A DNA stretch of 64,000 nt from NCBI RefSeq assembly GCF_002127325.2, contig NC_035433.2, positions 84,308,951-84,372,950 on the forward strand, written 5' to 3'. This document shows positions 54,728 through 64,000 of this stretch, one piece after another. The DNA comes from Helianthus annuus. Lineage: Eukaryota > Streptophyta > Magnoliopsida > Asterales > Asteraceae. The number at the start of each line of letters is the position of its first letter. Positions within the stretch are counted from its first letter, which is position 1. The position numbers and the translations under genes were made by a program. Under the pieces are notes generated by a model. The model saw nothing but the letters and a program-made list of their open reading frames with translations, did not search any database and was not told where the DNA came from.

Positions 54728-55115
54728 AATATATGTTCTAAAAAAAGAAAAAATATATTAAAAAAATAGTAAAGAAAATATATGGCATTATAAAAGGAAA
54801 AAGATTAAAAATATGTTATTAAACGTAAATATAATAATAAACTATAATAATATATTAAATAAAATAATAACAAAAAGCTTTATATTGTTATAACAATAAA
54901 GTTACTATTCTTCATTTTAGTCAACAATATAATATAATATGTTCTAAAAAAGAAAAAAATATATTAAAAAATGGTAAAGGAATTATATGGCTTTAGAAAA
55001 GGAAAAAAATTAAAAATATGTTATTAAACGTAAATATAATAATAAACTGTTATAATATATTAAATAAAATAATAACAAAAAACTATATATAATTATAAAA
55101 ATAAAATTACTATTT
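54728..55115. repeat. Tandem direct duplication of about 205 bp
   Basis: The block starting ATATGTTCTAAAAAA at about 54730 recurs at about 54938. Both copies contain GTTATTAAACGTAAATATAA and ATATATTAAATAAAATAATA. AT-rich, non-coding. Confidence 0.75.
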
Positions 55116-55690
55116 ATCCTCCTTCATCAACAATATATGTAATATATGTAATGGACTTTAGAACTAAAATATGAAATATTTAAAAAGAATTGATCACAAG
55201 AGAAGGGGAATTCTAAGATTTAGAATGTTAGGTTTACGTAAACAATATTAATTAAAATGTTTAAATTTATTAACTTAAATTTAAACGTCTAAGAAATATT
55301 TTTAAATTTTGGATTTTACTTTCTTTTATTTTTGAACTTTATGTAATTTTGTTGCAAAAACCGAACTGAACCGACCATTGCTAAATCGAAACCGAACAGT
55401 TTTCAAAATTCAAAAACTGAACATTTCGGTTTCAACTTCACCTTTACCATGGAACCAAATCAAACCGAACCGTGCACAACCAAGTGGACGATCTTCATCC
55501 TAGCCTTTTCAAACTCTACGTTGATGTTTATACTAACTATGTTTGATTTCAAACTAATGCATAACAAAAACAAACTGGTGATACAATTATGTTTCTTGCA
55601 TCATGACTATTGTGAACTCTCGAAGTGTAAGGCCTCAAATCATGCATCTTACCATTGGGTTATATCATAATGTACTATTTATAAGTAAGA
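55116..55690. other. Intergenic with AACCGA-type words
   Basis: CCGAACTGAACCGACC and AACCAAATCAAACCGAACCG near 55360-55470 belong to the AACCGA-rich repeat family also seen at 57.99, 59.17 and 61.2 kb. No gene supported. Confidence 0.4.
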
Positions 55691-57872
55691 CTTTTCTAAA
55701 ACACAATGGAAAATTTAATTAAATAGTAAATGATTAAAGAATAAACTTAAAATACTATTTAGTTTCTAATAAATCAGATGCCTTCCACCTATCACAAGTG
55801 ATCCTAACCGCTAGCCAAGAGCAGTACTAACTCGAATCACACATTTGCAAAACAGTCTAACATAAATGTAAAAGTTTGCTACGTTGAACGAGTTCTAATG
55901 GTTTACTTTAACAACTTATTTTAAAACCAAAACACCATCATAGTAAAGTCACCAACGTTGTATTAAATTGTGCTAACATCAATTTAAGGTTCAACGACTG
56001 CAGCTCGTCATCCAAAACAATTTACAACTCCACCCATAACATAAATGCATTAATCCTACAAGTAAGCCTTTCCGATGTGGATCAGATTAACTAAACACCA
56101 AAGGACACCCCTGAATTCGTCTAAATTCCTAGGCCTATTAACCAAACCAACCTATATCAATAATTAATGGTCTAAAAGACTAGTTTATCGTTAAGTGCGA
56201 TTACCCGTTAAGCTGGTTCCCGAAACATACAAGATATTCCTTAGAATAAACTCAATTGTAACTTAACCTCGTTCGACAACTACCCAATTTGACAACGTTC
56301 GAAAGCTGCATAATAAAACAACATTCGTCAACTGCACATATAAACATCACTTACCCACCATTTAACTAGCGTGAAAACATATAAACACATCAGGTGACAA
56401 CCTAACATATCATTCGTTGCCCATAGGACTTTTACCATTACCCTCGTCAGAGCACCCTCCTCAAGATTTCATCACCTCCAATTTGACCCCAAAGAGCCTG
56501 TCACCTGCATAATCCGACATTACCACTAGGGCTACCTCATTGTCATAAAATGCGACAATCATTTACACACCTCAAAGGTACTTCTCGTTGACTTGACGTC
56601 ACCCCGAAGGTAATAACATCGTCACGAGAATTCTGCATCAAGCACCTCAAGGAGGCGAAATCACATAAGAACAAATAAAGACACATACGAAGTCTAAACA
56701 GGTAAACTACTTGACAACTAATAACATCATATTTCCGTCACCTTTAAAGTTTAAACCTAAGGATAGATTCATAGGTTAAAATGCAATTCCATTCTAGTCG
56801 TGCCAAATAGACTAATTCAATTGTGCATAATTCGCTAACTGATTCTAGTTGGCCGAATTGGCTACTACGTTCATAAACATCACCTAATCGTGGATTAACC
56901 ACATAACCCTTTTAAACGCCATACACTTATGCGGGACTAACAAAGCCCAATTAACCAATACATTGTAAAAATCATTGACTATGGTAGAAACATTTATAAA
57001 ACATTTTAATCACAAAACTCGTTATATAATAAAACTCGTTATATAATAAAACTCGTAACTCGTAATAAAACATGTATGCCAACGTCGAAAACATTTAAGA
57101 CAATGGGGACTAGAACTCACCAATTGCGAAGCTTTCCTTACATAAGCTAATGACCCAGAAAACTTTAAATACCAACTTGAATTGTCGAGTTTGATTCACC
57201 TTGTTTCCAAAGCACGCAACCACAAAGACACACACCCCCAAACACACCTTGAACCCATTTCATGTATACGCGGAACCCTGCATCACGGACCATTACCATC
57301 ATCCCCATATGACTTTTCGCCATCACCATAGACCAAAGTTATCATTCTCATGCATCACCATCTGTGCACATCATCATTCATGAGAAACATAACTATATAA
57401 CGTTCTTGGAGATCATCATAACACTATTGGCATTATTTTAGCAAAACCCACTTCGAGATCATCATAAAACTTGCGTCGGATGCCAACAGCTGCAAAAACC
57501 AAATCTTCGGCCACCAAAGTAATGCTAGGGTTATCATGGTATAATTTTAAAAATAATTAATTTGCACTTAGGTCCCTTAACTTTCCTTAGGTTTATGTTT
57601 GGATTCCAACATTGTAACCACAAGTTTTATTATCCATTATGCACCCTCCAAGTATCATCCACAACATACTAGCACCTTTTAACATACTAGCGACTTAAAA
57701 AGTTTAGGATGATGCCCAAAAGGCCTCAAGTTTCATCTTTAAGCAACTAGGTCCTTTTCTATTCCGTTAAATTATAAATGTCATGGATATTCAATTGCTT
57801 GTAGTCATGGGACTCGTAACCTTGTCAATACAAACTGATTATACCACTTCGGTGATCAAAACTAGGATGTTA
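55691..57872 (-). mobile_element. Possible decayed solo LTR (gypsy-like)
   Basis: The minus strand from about 57872 begins TGTAACATCCTAGTTTTG, the typical TGTAACA-type start of plant gypsy LTRs. About 2.2 kb without ORFs follow, a length like the LTR at 2333-4507. No PBS or second LTR was seen and the far end is not fixed. Could instead be unrelated intergenic DNA. Confidence 0.3.
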
Positions 57873-58160
57873 CACGAAGACTCTATGGGCTCGGGAAAAA
57901 GGGTGATAGGACTTTAATAAAATTAGGTACTTTTTAAACCATTTCATAAAACAATTACTATTTTTTTTCAGCTGTAGCAATGGTAGGGTTGTTCACGAGC
58001 TGAACCGAACCGATCAGACCTTTGCTCGTGCTCGGTTCGTTTACAACCGATCCAAACCGAACCGAGTGTTTTTTCAACCGAGCCAAACTCGAGCAAGCGT
58101 CTTTCGATCCGAGCATTTTTCGAACGAACGTCGAGCGATTATCGAGCGTCACAGAACAAA
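57873..58160. repeat. AACCGA-rich interspersed repeat, copy A
   Basis: GAACCGAACCGATCAG, CAAACCGAACCGAG, ACCGAGCC and GAACGAACGTCGAGCG words over about 170 bp (57985-58155). Copies recur at 59158-59218 and 61195-61330. Non-coding; small ORFs over it are artefacts. Confidence 0.6.
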
Positions 58161-58682
58161 CAAGGAAAGTGACAATGGGAGTGCTAGTTATTAGAATAAA
58201 GTGCAGTTTTCATCCCTGATGTTTCGTCAAATAGAACACAAGTAAAAAATTTAACAAATAATAAGGAATATAAAAACACTCAGCTAGTTTTATCGAGAAT
58301 AGCTAAGCGGGAAGATAAATTGTCGACCGATTAAAACACACCCTTTTTTATCAGAAGTTTGAAATTGAATGAACCGATTGAAGCAAAACCCTGGCGAGTT
58401 GCCGTCTTGGCGAGTGGCGATGGAGAAATCGAATAACGATTGCCAATGGGGGGTTTTAATTAGGTTCTTGTACTTCTGAATCGAATGGCGGGTTGAGACT
58501 TGAGTATTGATTGACGCTTCACATTTTAGTATTTGTACAATTACTCAAATGGACATTTAAGTATTGGTCAATGGACTACTGGTATTGAATTTCAATCCTA
58601 ATTACTTAAATGAGCTCTATTTAGATCTTGGACCAAACATTGTTGATGTTGGTCTCTAGTCATTTCATTAAATATGATACAC

Positions 58683-58686
<4 letters not shown>
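58161..58686. other. Intergenic
   Basis: Nothing recognised apart from short GGCGAGT repeats near 58393-58415. Confidence 0.3.

Positions 58687-58723
<37 letters not shown>
58687..58723. repeat. TA microsatellite
   Basis: About 37 bases of (TA)n on the left of a foldback element. Confidence 0.9.
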
Positions 58724-58726
<3 letters not shown>

Positions 58727-59131
58727 CCAGGATCATTTCAGAACCATAAATATTTACAGAACTCGCAGAACTCCTAATAAACAAATCTTTTTATTTATAT
58801 ATTTTTATGTTTACGATAATTTTATCATTTATTATGTGTATTTTTACGATTACATACATGTTAAGATTAATTTTATCATTTTTTATATGTAATTTTATAA
58901 TTACACATATGTAAACTAGTTTTTTTTACATATATGTAATTAGTTATGACACATATATATAATTTTGGCAATTAATCATATGTAAACTACTTTTAAAATG
59001 TATGTAATCAAAGAAATACATATAATAGATGATAAAAAGATCCTAAATACAAAACTTATATATAAAATGATTGTTTATTAGGAGTTTTGAAAGTTCTGTA
59101 GTTATTTAGAGTTCTGAAATGAACTCAACCC
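58724..59131. mobile_element. Foldback MITE-like element 4 in a TA tract
   Basis: Left GGGCCAGGATCATTTCAGAAC plus AGAACTCCTAATAAACAATC-like; right, inverted, TTTATTAGGAGTTTTGAAAG plus GTTCTGAAATGAACTCAACCC. The interior is AT-rich with ACATATGTAA-type words. 408 bp, with TA tracts on both sides (right tract 59132-59151). The bounding (TA)n and GGG...GATCATTT start match the foldbacks at 49-50.7 kb. Confidence 0.7.
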
Positions 59132-59157
59132 TATATATATATATATATATAATAAAT

Positions 59158-59580
59158 CGAGCCAACCGAGCCGAACCGAACTGAGCGGACCTTTGCTCGT
59201 CCTCGGTTCATTTACAAACCAGGGGCGGACCTGGCTAGTAACGAGCCGTATCACGGGCTACGGCTCAACATTTTACCGGTAGTTTAGTGCATTCCGAAGT
59301 GTGTTTTTTGTCGTTTTATGTATAGGATACCCTTAAACAAATATTAGGATACCCCTAAATAAATTATGGTAGAGAAATGACGGCTAGCAGTGGCTCTGCG
59401 ATGTTCCTGCGAAGTTGTTCAGCTACTAGGAGAAAGAACATAGAAGAAGAAAATAGGGTTTTGATAATAGGAAGAAAACAAGAGAAGAAGACAGGGTTTT
59501 GTTTATATATTTAAATAAAAGCTATTTGGGCTTTCTTTGAAAACAAAACCCTTGCTAAAAGTCCAACCTTAATTTTAACT
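59158..59580. other. AACCGA-repeat fragment and unassigned sequence
   Basis: 59158-59218 carries CCGAGCCGAACCGAACTGAG. The rest, with ACGAGCCGTATCACGGGC near 59240, is not recognised. Confidence 0.35.
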
Positions 59581-60375
59581 AGGTGATGCCCGCCCGCGTT
59601 GCGGGACGATGGCCGAATAATTCTCAACCAATTAAAAAATCAGTACTATAGTTTTGCTAGAAATAAAAAGTAAAAAGAGTGTTAGGCAGCTTTTTGACAC
59701 GATTTTTAGTTGGGGACAAAGTCATATTTTTATTTTTACTTGGGGAAAAATCAAAATTTTTTTCCTGAAGGTAAAATCCTAATTTTTTAGGTAGGGAAAA
59801 CCATATTTTTATTTTGCACTGGGGGCAAAAACGTAATTTTGAATTGAGGGTGATATCGTAATTTTGAACCGAGGGTAGATTCGTAAATTTTAGCTGGGGG
59901 CAAAAGCATAAATTTATTTTGAACTGTGGGCAAATACATAATTTTAACTGTGGGCAAAACCGTAATTTTAAAGTATGTATAAAATAATAAACTGGTGTAA
60001 TATCGTAATTTTAAGCCGGGGAAAAACAAAATTTTATTTTGAACTTGAGCGAAAACGTAATTTTGGCCGAGGGTAAAAGCGTAATTTTTTTTACCGAGAG
60101 CGAAATCATATTTTTTAGCTCGGGGCAAAAGGGTAAACGTATTTTGAAGTTGAGGCAAAACCGTATTTTTTAACTGGGGGCAAAAAGTGGATATAAAGTA
60201 ATAGACTGGTTGGTCCTATGGGTATTGCTCGCCGCCCATTTGAACCAATGGCAGAGAAACACTATTACAGGGCAAAAACGTAATTTTAAAGTGTGTATAA
60301 AATAATAAACTGGTTGGTCCAATGGGGATAGGCGGCCGCACATTTGAACCAATGACAGGGTGATACTATTTCCTG
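59580..60375. repeat. Interspersed repeat with GGGGCAAAATCGTAATTTT minisatellite, copy 2
   Basis: Starts AGGTGATGCCCGCCCGCG then CGATGGCCGAATAATTCTCA as in copy 1. Degenerate minisatellite units fill 59700-60300, and a block GGTCCAATGGG...CATTTGAACCAATG is duplicated near its end (60209-60255 and 60315-60352). Confidence 0.6.
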
Positions 60376-61190
60376 TCATGTGGTTTCATTGGTTCTACTG
60401 TTCAGGTGCTTCTACTGAATAATATATATTAATGCTATTTTTTTGGTTACTGTTCAAAAAGTTGAAGAATTAATATACGGGAGAATGCATTTTTTCACTA
60501 CAACCTCAACTTTAATTTAAATATATTTTTTCCACTTTATAAATGTGCAGTTAATATATCAATTTTCAAGATTTGTGAATTTTTATTTTAACTTTTAAAT
60601 TTCACTTTTCAATGGTAACCATAATTTATTATGTTTTTAAGTTACACAAAGTAAATATGTGTTCTTTTATGGTTTCATTTTACACTTTGAAATAAGTTAT
60701 TATTATTAATATTATATTTGAAAAGATACTTTGTTAAATAACCAAATCAAATATCAAGAATTAACCATTAATCAAATCCATTAAATGCCAATGAAAGAAA
60801 TAGTCGAAGACGACGATAAAAGTTGAATTATTAGAATATTTTTGTGACTCTGATAGTAATAATATATGAAAGTTTGCCAGTTATACTCAAAATATTTTTG
60901 TGTATTAGGGTATATGGTAGTGGTTGGAGAACATGCAACATAAAATTCAAATGAAATATCACAGTACTTATTCTATCCACTAGTTGAGTTACTTTTGGTC
61001 TTGTTTAACTGCAAGCTCCTATTGAAATATCTTTTTTTTTTTCACATAATAAAGTTTATTAAAATTGATTTACGCGACAAAATAAGTTAATACTTTTGGT
61101 CATATGACAACATCGTTAACTTTCTTTATTATCGTGTTTTCTTCGTTATTATATGAATGCACGGTAAAAAAATGGGATACCTCTGAATTT
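60376..61190. other. Intergenic, AT-rich
   Basis: No ORF, repeat or element recognised. Confidence 0.35.
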
Positions 61191-61194
61191 TTAG

Positions 61195-61330
61195 GCTTGT
61201 TCCGCCACTATTACAAACTGAACCGATCCGAACCGAGATTTTTTCAATCGAGCTTAATCGAACGAGCAAATTCCGAGCATTTTTCGAGCGAGCATCGAAC
61301 GAGCGTCGAGCGCCGAGCAATTTTAACAGC
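61195..61330. repeat. AACCGA-rich interspersed repeat, copy C
   Basis: ACTGAACCGATCCGAACCGAG and GAGCGAGCATCGAACGAGCG words as at 57.99 kb, ending near AACAGCCCT. Confidence 0.55.
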
Positions 61331-62775
61331 CCTAAGCAATGGTGTATCTGGGGTCTTTGAACTAGTGCAAGTTATTGTCCTGCGACGTGCGACATGCTGT
61401 AAATGGTCGAGCTATTTATTTAATTAAAAGACAATCAAACGATTATTTTGGTTAAACTTAGAAAAGTCAAGTCCAATTAGTCAATTTAGTCGGTCAAAGT
61501 AACTGTTTACATAAACTCCCAAATATTTGCAAATATTTTTTACACAAAAGTTAATTTCTCACAACTAATTTATATCGATATTTTTGCTACTTTCATATGT
61601 AATTATTTTACAATTTTTATAAGATCATATTAAGGTGGTAATGTATATATACGTAAATGGAGTTGTTATATGTAATTATTTTACAATGAAAAGTTTTGTT
61701 TTTGTTTATCATAGAATTGGGCATTAAGAATTTGTTGGTTTTATTTATATTTTTGGAGTTGAAAAGGAATTGTTTAAAGTGCGTTTGTTAATATGTTACC
61801 AACCTGAGATGTTGCCCTTCGTGATCACAGTTGAAAAGAATTATTTAAAGTGCGTTTGTTGTTATGTTTAAAGGCATTAATATTCTATGATGTTTTCATT
61901 AAAGTACAGCTAGTGGTCATGGACCACAGTTTGGACCAGATTTTCTTCAACAAAAATTGAATACAAACTTTACTGACCGAAAAGAATGGGTCTATTCCAA
62001 CGGTGTAACGCCGTCGTTATTCAAATTAGTTGATTTTAAAAATCTGACTGTGAACACTTCAATGAATACTGAATAAGCACCGCAGGTCAAGCTATATACC
62101 GAGTATTATGTCGCGTAAATGGTTCGCAAATATAAGCAAAAGGTTAGAGAATTGTTTACAAGTAAACGTTGACTGATATCCATTAGCGACAATCTGTCCT
62201 GCATGGTGGAATGTTTTAAAGGTTTAAACTGGAATATTAATAATAGACAAAATAATCATGGTCAATTAATTAAATAAATATATGTTTCGAAAAGTTCAAT
62301 TCTATGCACTGCTCATGTTGCCATTTTAAGTTTAACTTGTCATTTCCACCAACATTGCAAAATGAGGGAATATATATATCATGTGGCCCACCGAGTGGTG
62401 ACCTGGAGAGAACCAATACCAATGTGGCCGTGACCAACGAGGCTTGGAGTGATGTCCCATGGAGTGGTTGTTTGGAAAGAACCAGCCGTGACCAACATGG
62501 TCGTACCCAACGAGGACGTTGGCTATTAAGGAGGGACGATTATTATAGACTGGAACCATTGCAAGGTATGAGAGTTGTCGCATATATATCAGTTGTATAG
62601 GCAACTGATGTGGGATGTATATACCAGATGTGCCCTCTCACCCATGAGACTAGTTTTTTGTGTTGAGTTCTCTCGTTTGATATGTAACAGCGACCAACGT
62701 TTACATGCACGCATCCAATTCCAATGTAGTTTTTTAATTCAACTACAAATTAACATTTAAGAGTAGATTTGAATC
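61331..62775. other. Intergenic, nothing confidently identified
   Basis: 62380-62600 is less AT-rich and has internally repeated words (GAGTGGTGACCTGGAGAGAACC / GAGTGGTTGTTTGGAAAGAACC, and TGACCAAC three times). A small ORF there has no recognisable domain. Confidence 0.35.
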
Positions 62776-62862
62776 TCATTAGTTTAATTATTTCAACCGA
62801 AAGCAACACATGTGTTTCAATTAGTTTAATTATTTCAACCGAAAGCAACACATGTGTTTCAA
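62776..62862. repeat. Tandem duplication of about 42 bp
   Basis: The unit ATTAGTTTAATTATTTCAAC then CGAAAGCAACACATGTGTTTCA occurs twice back to back without visible differences, so the duplication is recent. Confidence 0.85.
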
Positions 62863-63480
62863 AACTCATCAATTTGAGTTTGATCACCATCATATATCAT
62901 GAAATATCATGTTTAAAACACTTATGGAAGAAATATTTGATCATTCCAAACTATTATTAGCCAAGTTGGTAAACAATTAACTAATTTGCCAATTTGTCAA
63001 ACTATTATTAGCCAACACATTTCAGATTATCTTTCAAAAAAGTTATAATGGGAATTTAATTAATTATATATTCTTATGACAAGTCTAACCGTTGATGAAA
63101 TAAACCTGCACCATTAAATCTTGCTGAAACTAGACATTGACCCCTTAAACTCTCAGTTTTCTATGTGTAACCAGTTAACGCCCCAATCACGTCATCAGCC
63201 ACTCTACGTTAAACACCACCCCACGGGGAGTTACCTGGTGGTGAAGGGTTAGGGATGTTAACCTACAAACCGGCGTGAGGCTTGAAAGATGATGATAAAT
63301 GACTGTTGGTTCTAGGACTACCACCCCACTTCCAACAGTAAAATTCAATTAAAAAAAATAAATATAAACTATATGTATACTAAACTATCTCTACATTTTA
63401 CTTCCAAACTGTCTCTACATGTAAAACAAATGAATAACCTATCATACTCATCATCCGATTCGGTCTTGGAAGAAGAAAAA
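62863..63480. other. Intergenic, AT-rich
   Basis: ACTATTATTAGCCAA occurs twice (62950 and 63000). No gene seen. Confidence 0.35.
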
Positions 63481-63485
63481 TTAAT

Positions 63486-63731
63486 TTGTATACCACGTTT
63501 GGGGATCACACTTTTTCATGTATATCGGATGTTTGTCTACTAACAACAGATGAGAAACGAGTTATCCGGGCTATAATACGCTCTGAGGAAATATGCACCC
63601 ATCCTAAAACAGACTTGGTAGAACATCTTTTGATTCATGATTTTGCGTGGGATCCACACGCTTGCCTGATTCATGATAATTGCGATCCAAAAGTCATAAT
63701 CAGGTCGGCATCGAGGATTGGGGTTCAATGA
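63486..63731 (+). CDS. Unassigned 81-codon ORF, possibly an exon or remnant
   Basis: The composition is less AT-rich than the flanks and the product looks protein-like (TTDEKRVIRAIIRSEEIC, HLLIHDFAWDPHACLIHDN), but I recognise no family. The first codon is ATG after an AT-rich tract. There is no signal peptide or repeat. DNA up to 64000 stays relatively GC-rich, so a larger decayed gene or an organelle-derived insert could extend beyond the window. An ORF on the opposite strand (63540-63821) overlaps; neither can be preferred with certainty. Confidence 0.2.
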   Translation: MYTTFGDHTFSCISDVCLLTTDEKRVIRAIIRSEEICTHPKTDLVEHLLIHDFAWDPHACLIHDNCDPKVIIRSASRIGVQ

Positions 63732-64000
63732 CATATTATACACACTGACGAAGCTAAACCGTCTGGTGAATGACATTGGGTTCCAGCTCTCAGCTTCCCA
63801 CATATATTTATTGGATCCCAAGCATCATGACATCTAAACATTTATCAAAGCCAAGCAAACGAGTGAAGCATCTGTGCCAAAATAGCCCTCAGCAACCCAT
63901 GTTGAGCACTTCGTTGGGTCGATGATAGATATTGGGCGTGTCCCAAATCCACAGCAAGCAAGCAACACCCCTATAGGCAGATTCCACCCGCTTGAACTAG

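Noticed and set aside
59787..60158. 123-codon minus-strand ORF
   Set aside because: Translation of degenerate GGGGCAAAATCGTAATTTT units; the internal pseudo-repeat comes from the DNA minisatellite.

Overview
This window reads as intergenic, repeat-dominated nuclear DNA of a eudicot plant. Evidence: 5'-TGGTATCAGAG primer-binding sites (initiator Met-tRNA), Ty3/gypsy and Ty1/copia polyproteins, TATAAATA promoters, GT-AG intron signals, TA-tract foldback elements, and no bacterial-type operons or Shine-Dalgarno sites. The copia elements have the gag/pol style of the SIRE/Maximus lineage and a third ORF of a kind I associate with Asteraceae (daisy family); that family assignment is inference.

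Layout. 1-4507: minus-strand Ty3/gypsy element (gag-pol open to the window edge, PBS, 2.2 kb 5' LTR) inserted in a CACTA-like transposon end (4508-4929). 5.5-6.1 kb: a small secreted-peptide gene with paired W-boxes. 6.8-7.7 kb: LTR/PBS/gag remnant. About 8.1-45.5 kb: a four-deep nest of Ty1/copia elements, called here RE1 to RE4. RE1 (+) has its 3' LTR split (14036-14083 / 44937-45542) by RE2 (+, 14084-44936). RE2 has its 3' LTR split (19014-19078 / 44561-44936) by RE3 (-, 19079-44560). RE3 has its gag split by RE4 (-, 27384-40046), which is bounded by a perfect 5-bp target duplication TTGTC. 45.5-48.3 kb: decayed gypsy and copia pieces. 48.9-50.7 kb: foldback elements sitting in TA microsatellites. 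51-53 kb: gag remnant and a minisatellite-like repeat. 53.0-53.6 kb: a second copy of the secreted-peptide gene. 54-64 kb: foldbacks, tandem duplications, a probable decayed LTR, AACCGA-rich repeats and unassigned sequence.

Main biological signals. (1) RE1, RE3 and RE4 each carry a large gene downstream of pol. The three proteins share an N-terminal domain (P-[VI]-Y...EFW; H...C; N..[FL]N[IY]SK) and a C-terminal motif although the rest is unalignable. Each has its own TATA box and leader; RE1 and RE3 also have a 5'-UTR intron ending at, or 3 nt before, the ATG. (2) Each copia element has arrays of its own short word, placed at LTR promoters, leaders, internal promoters and the 5'-UTR introns: ACGAAGAACC in RE1, AGCGAAATT in RE2, GAGTCGAGACC in RE3, AGCAGTGG in RE4. 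The gypsy LTR has GAGTCGCAACC. An element-encoded protein acting on an element-specific word is the most interesting hypothesis here. (3) Two paralogous secreted-peptide genes with conserved W-box/TATA promoters are the only plausible host genes; the transposon nest lies between them.

All retroelement ORFs inside the nest carry stops or frameshifts. Only the gypsy gag-pol (as far as visible) and the two small peptide genes look intact.
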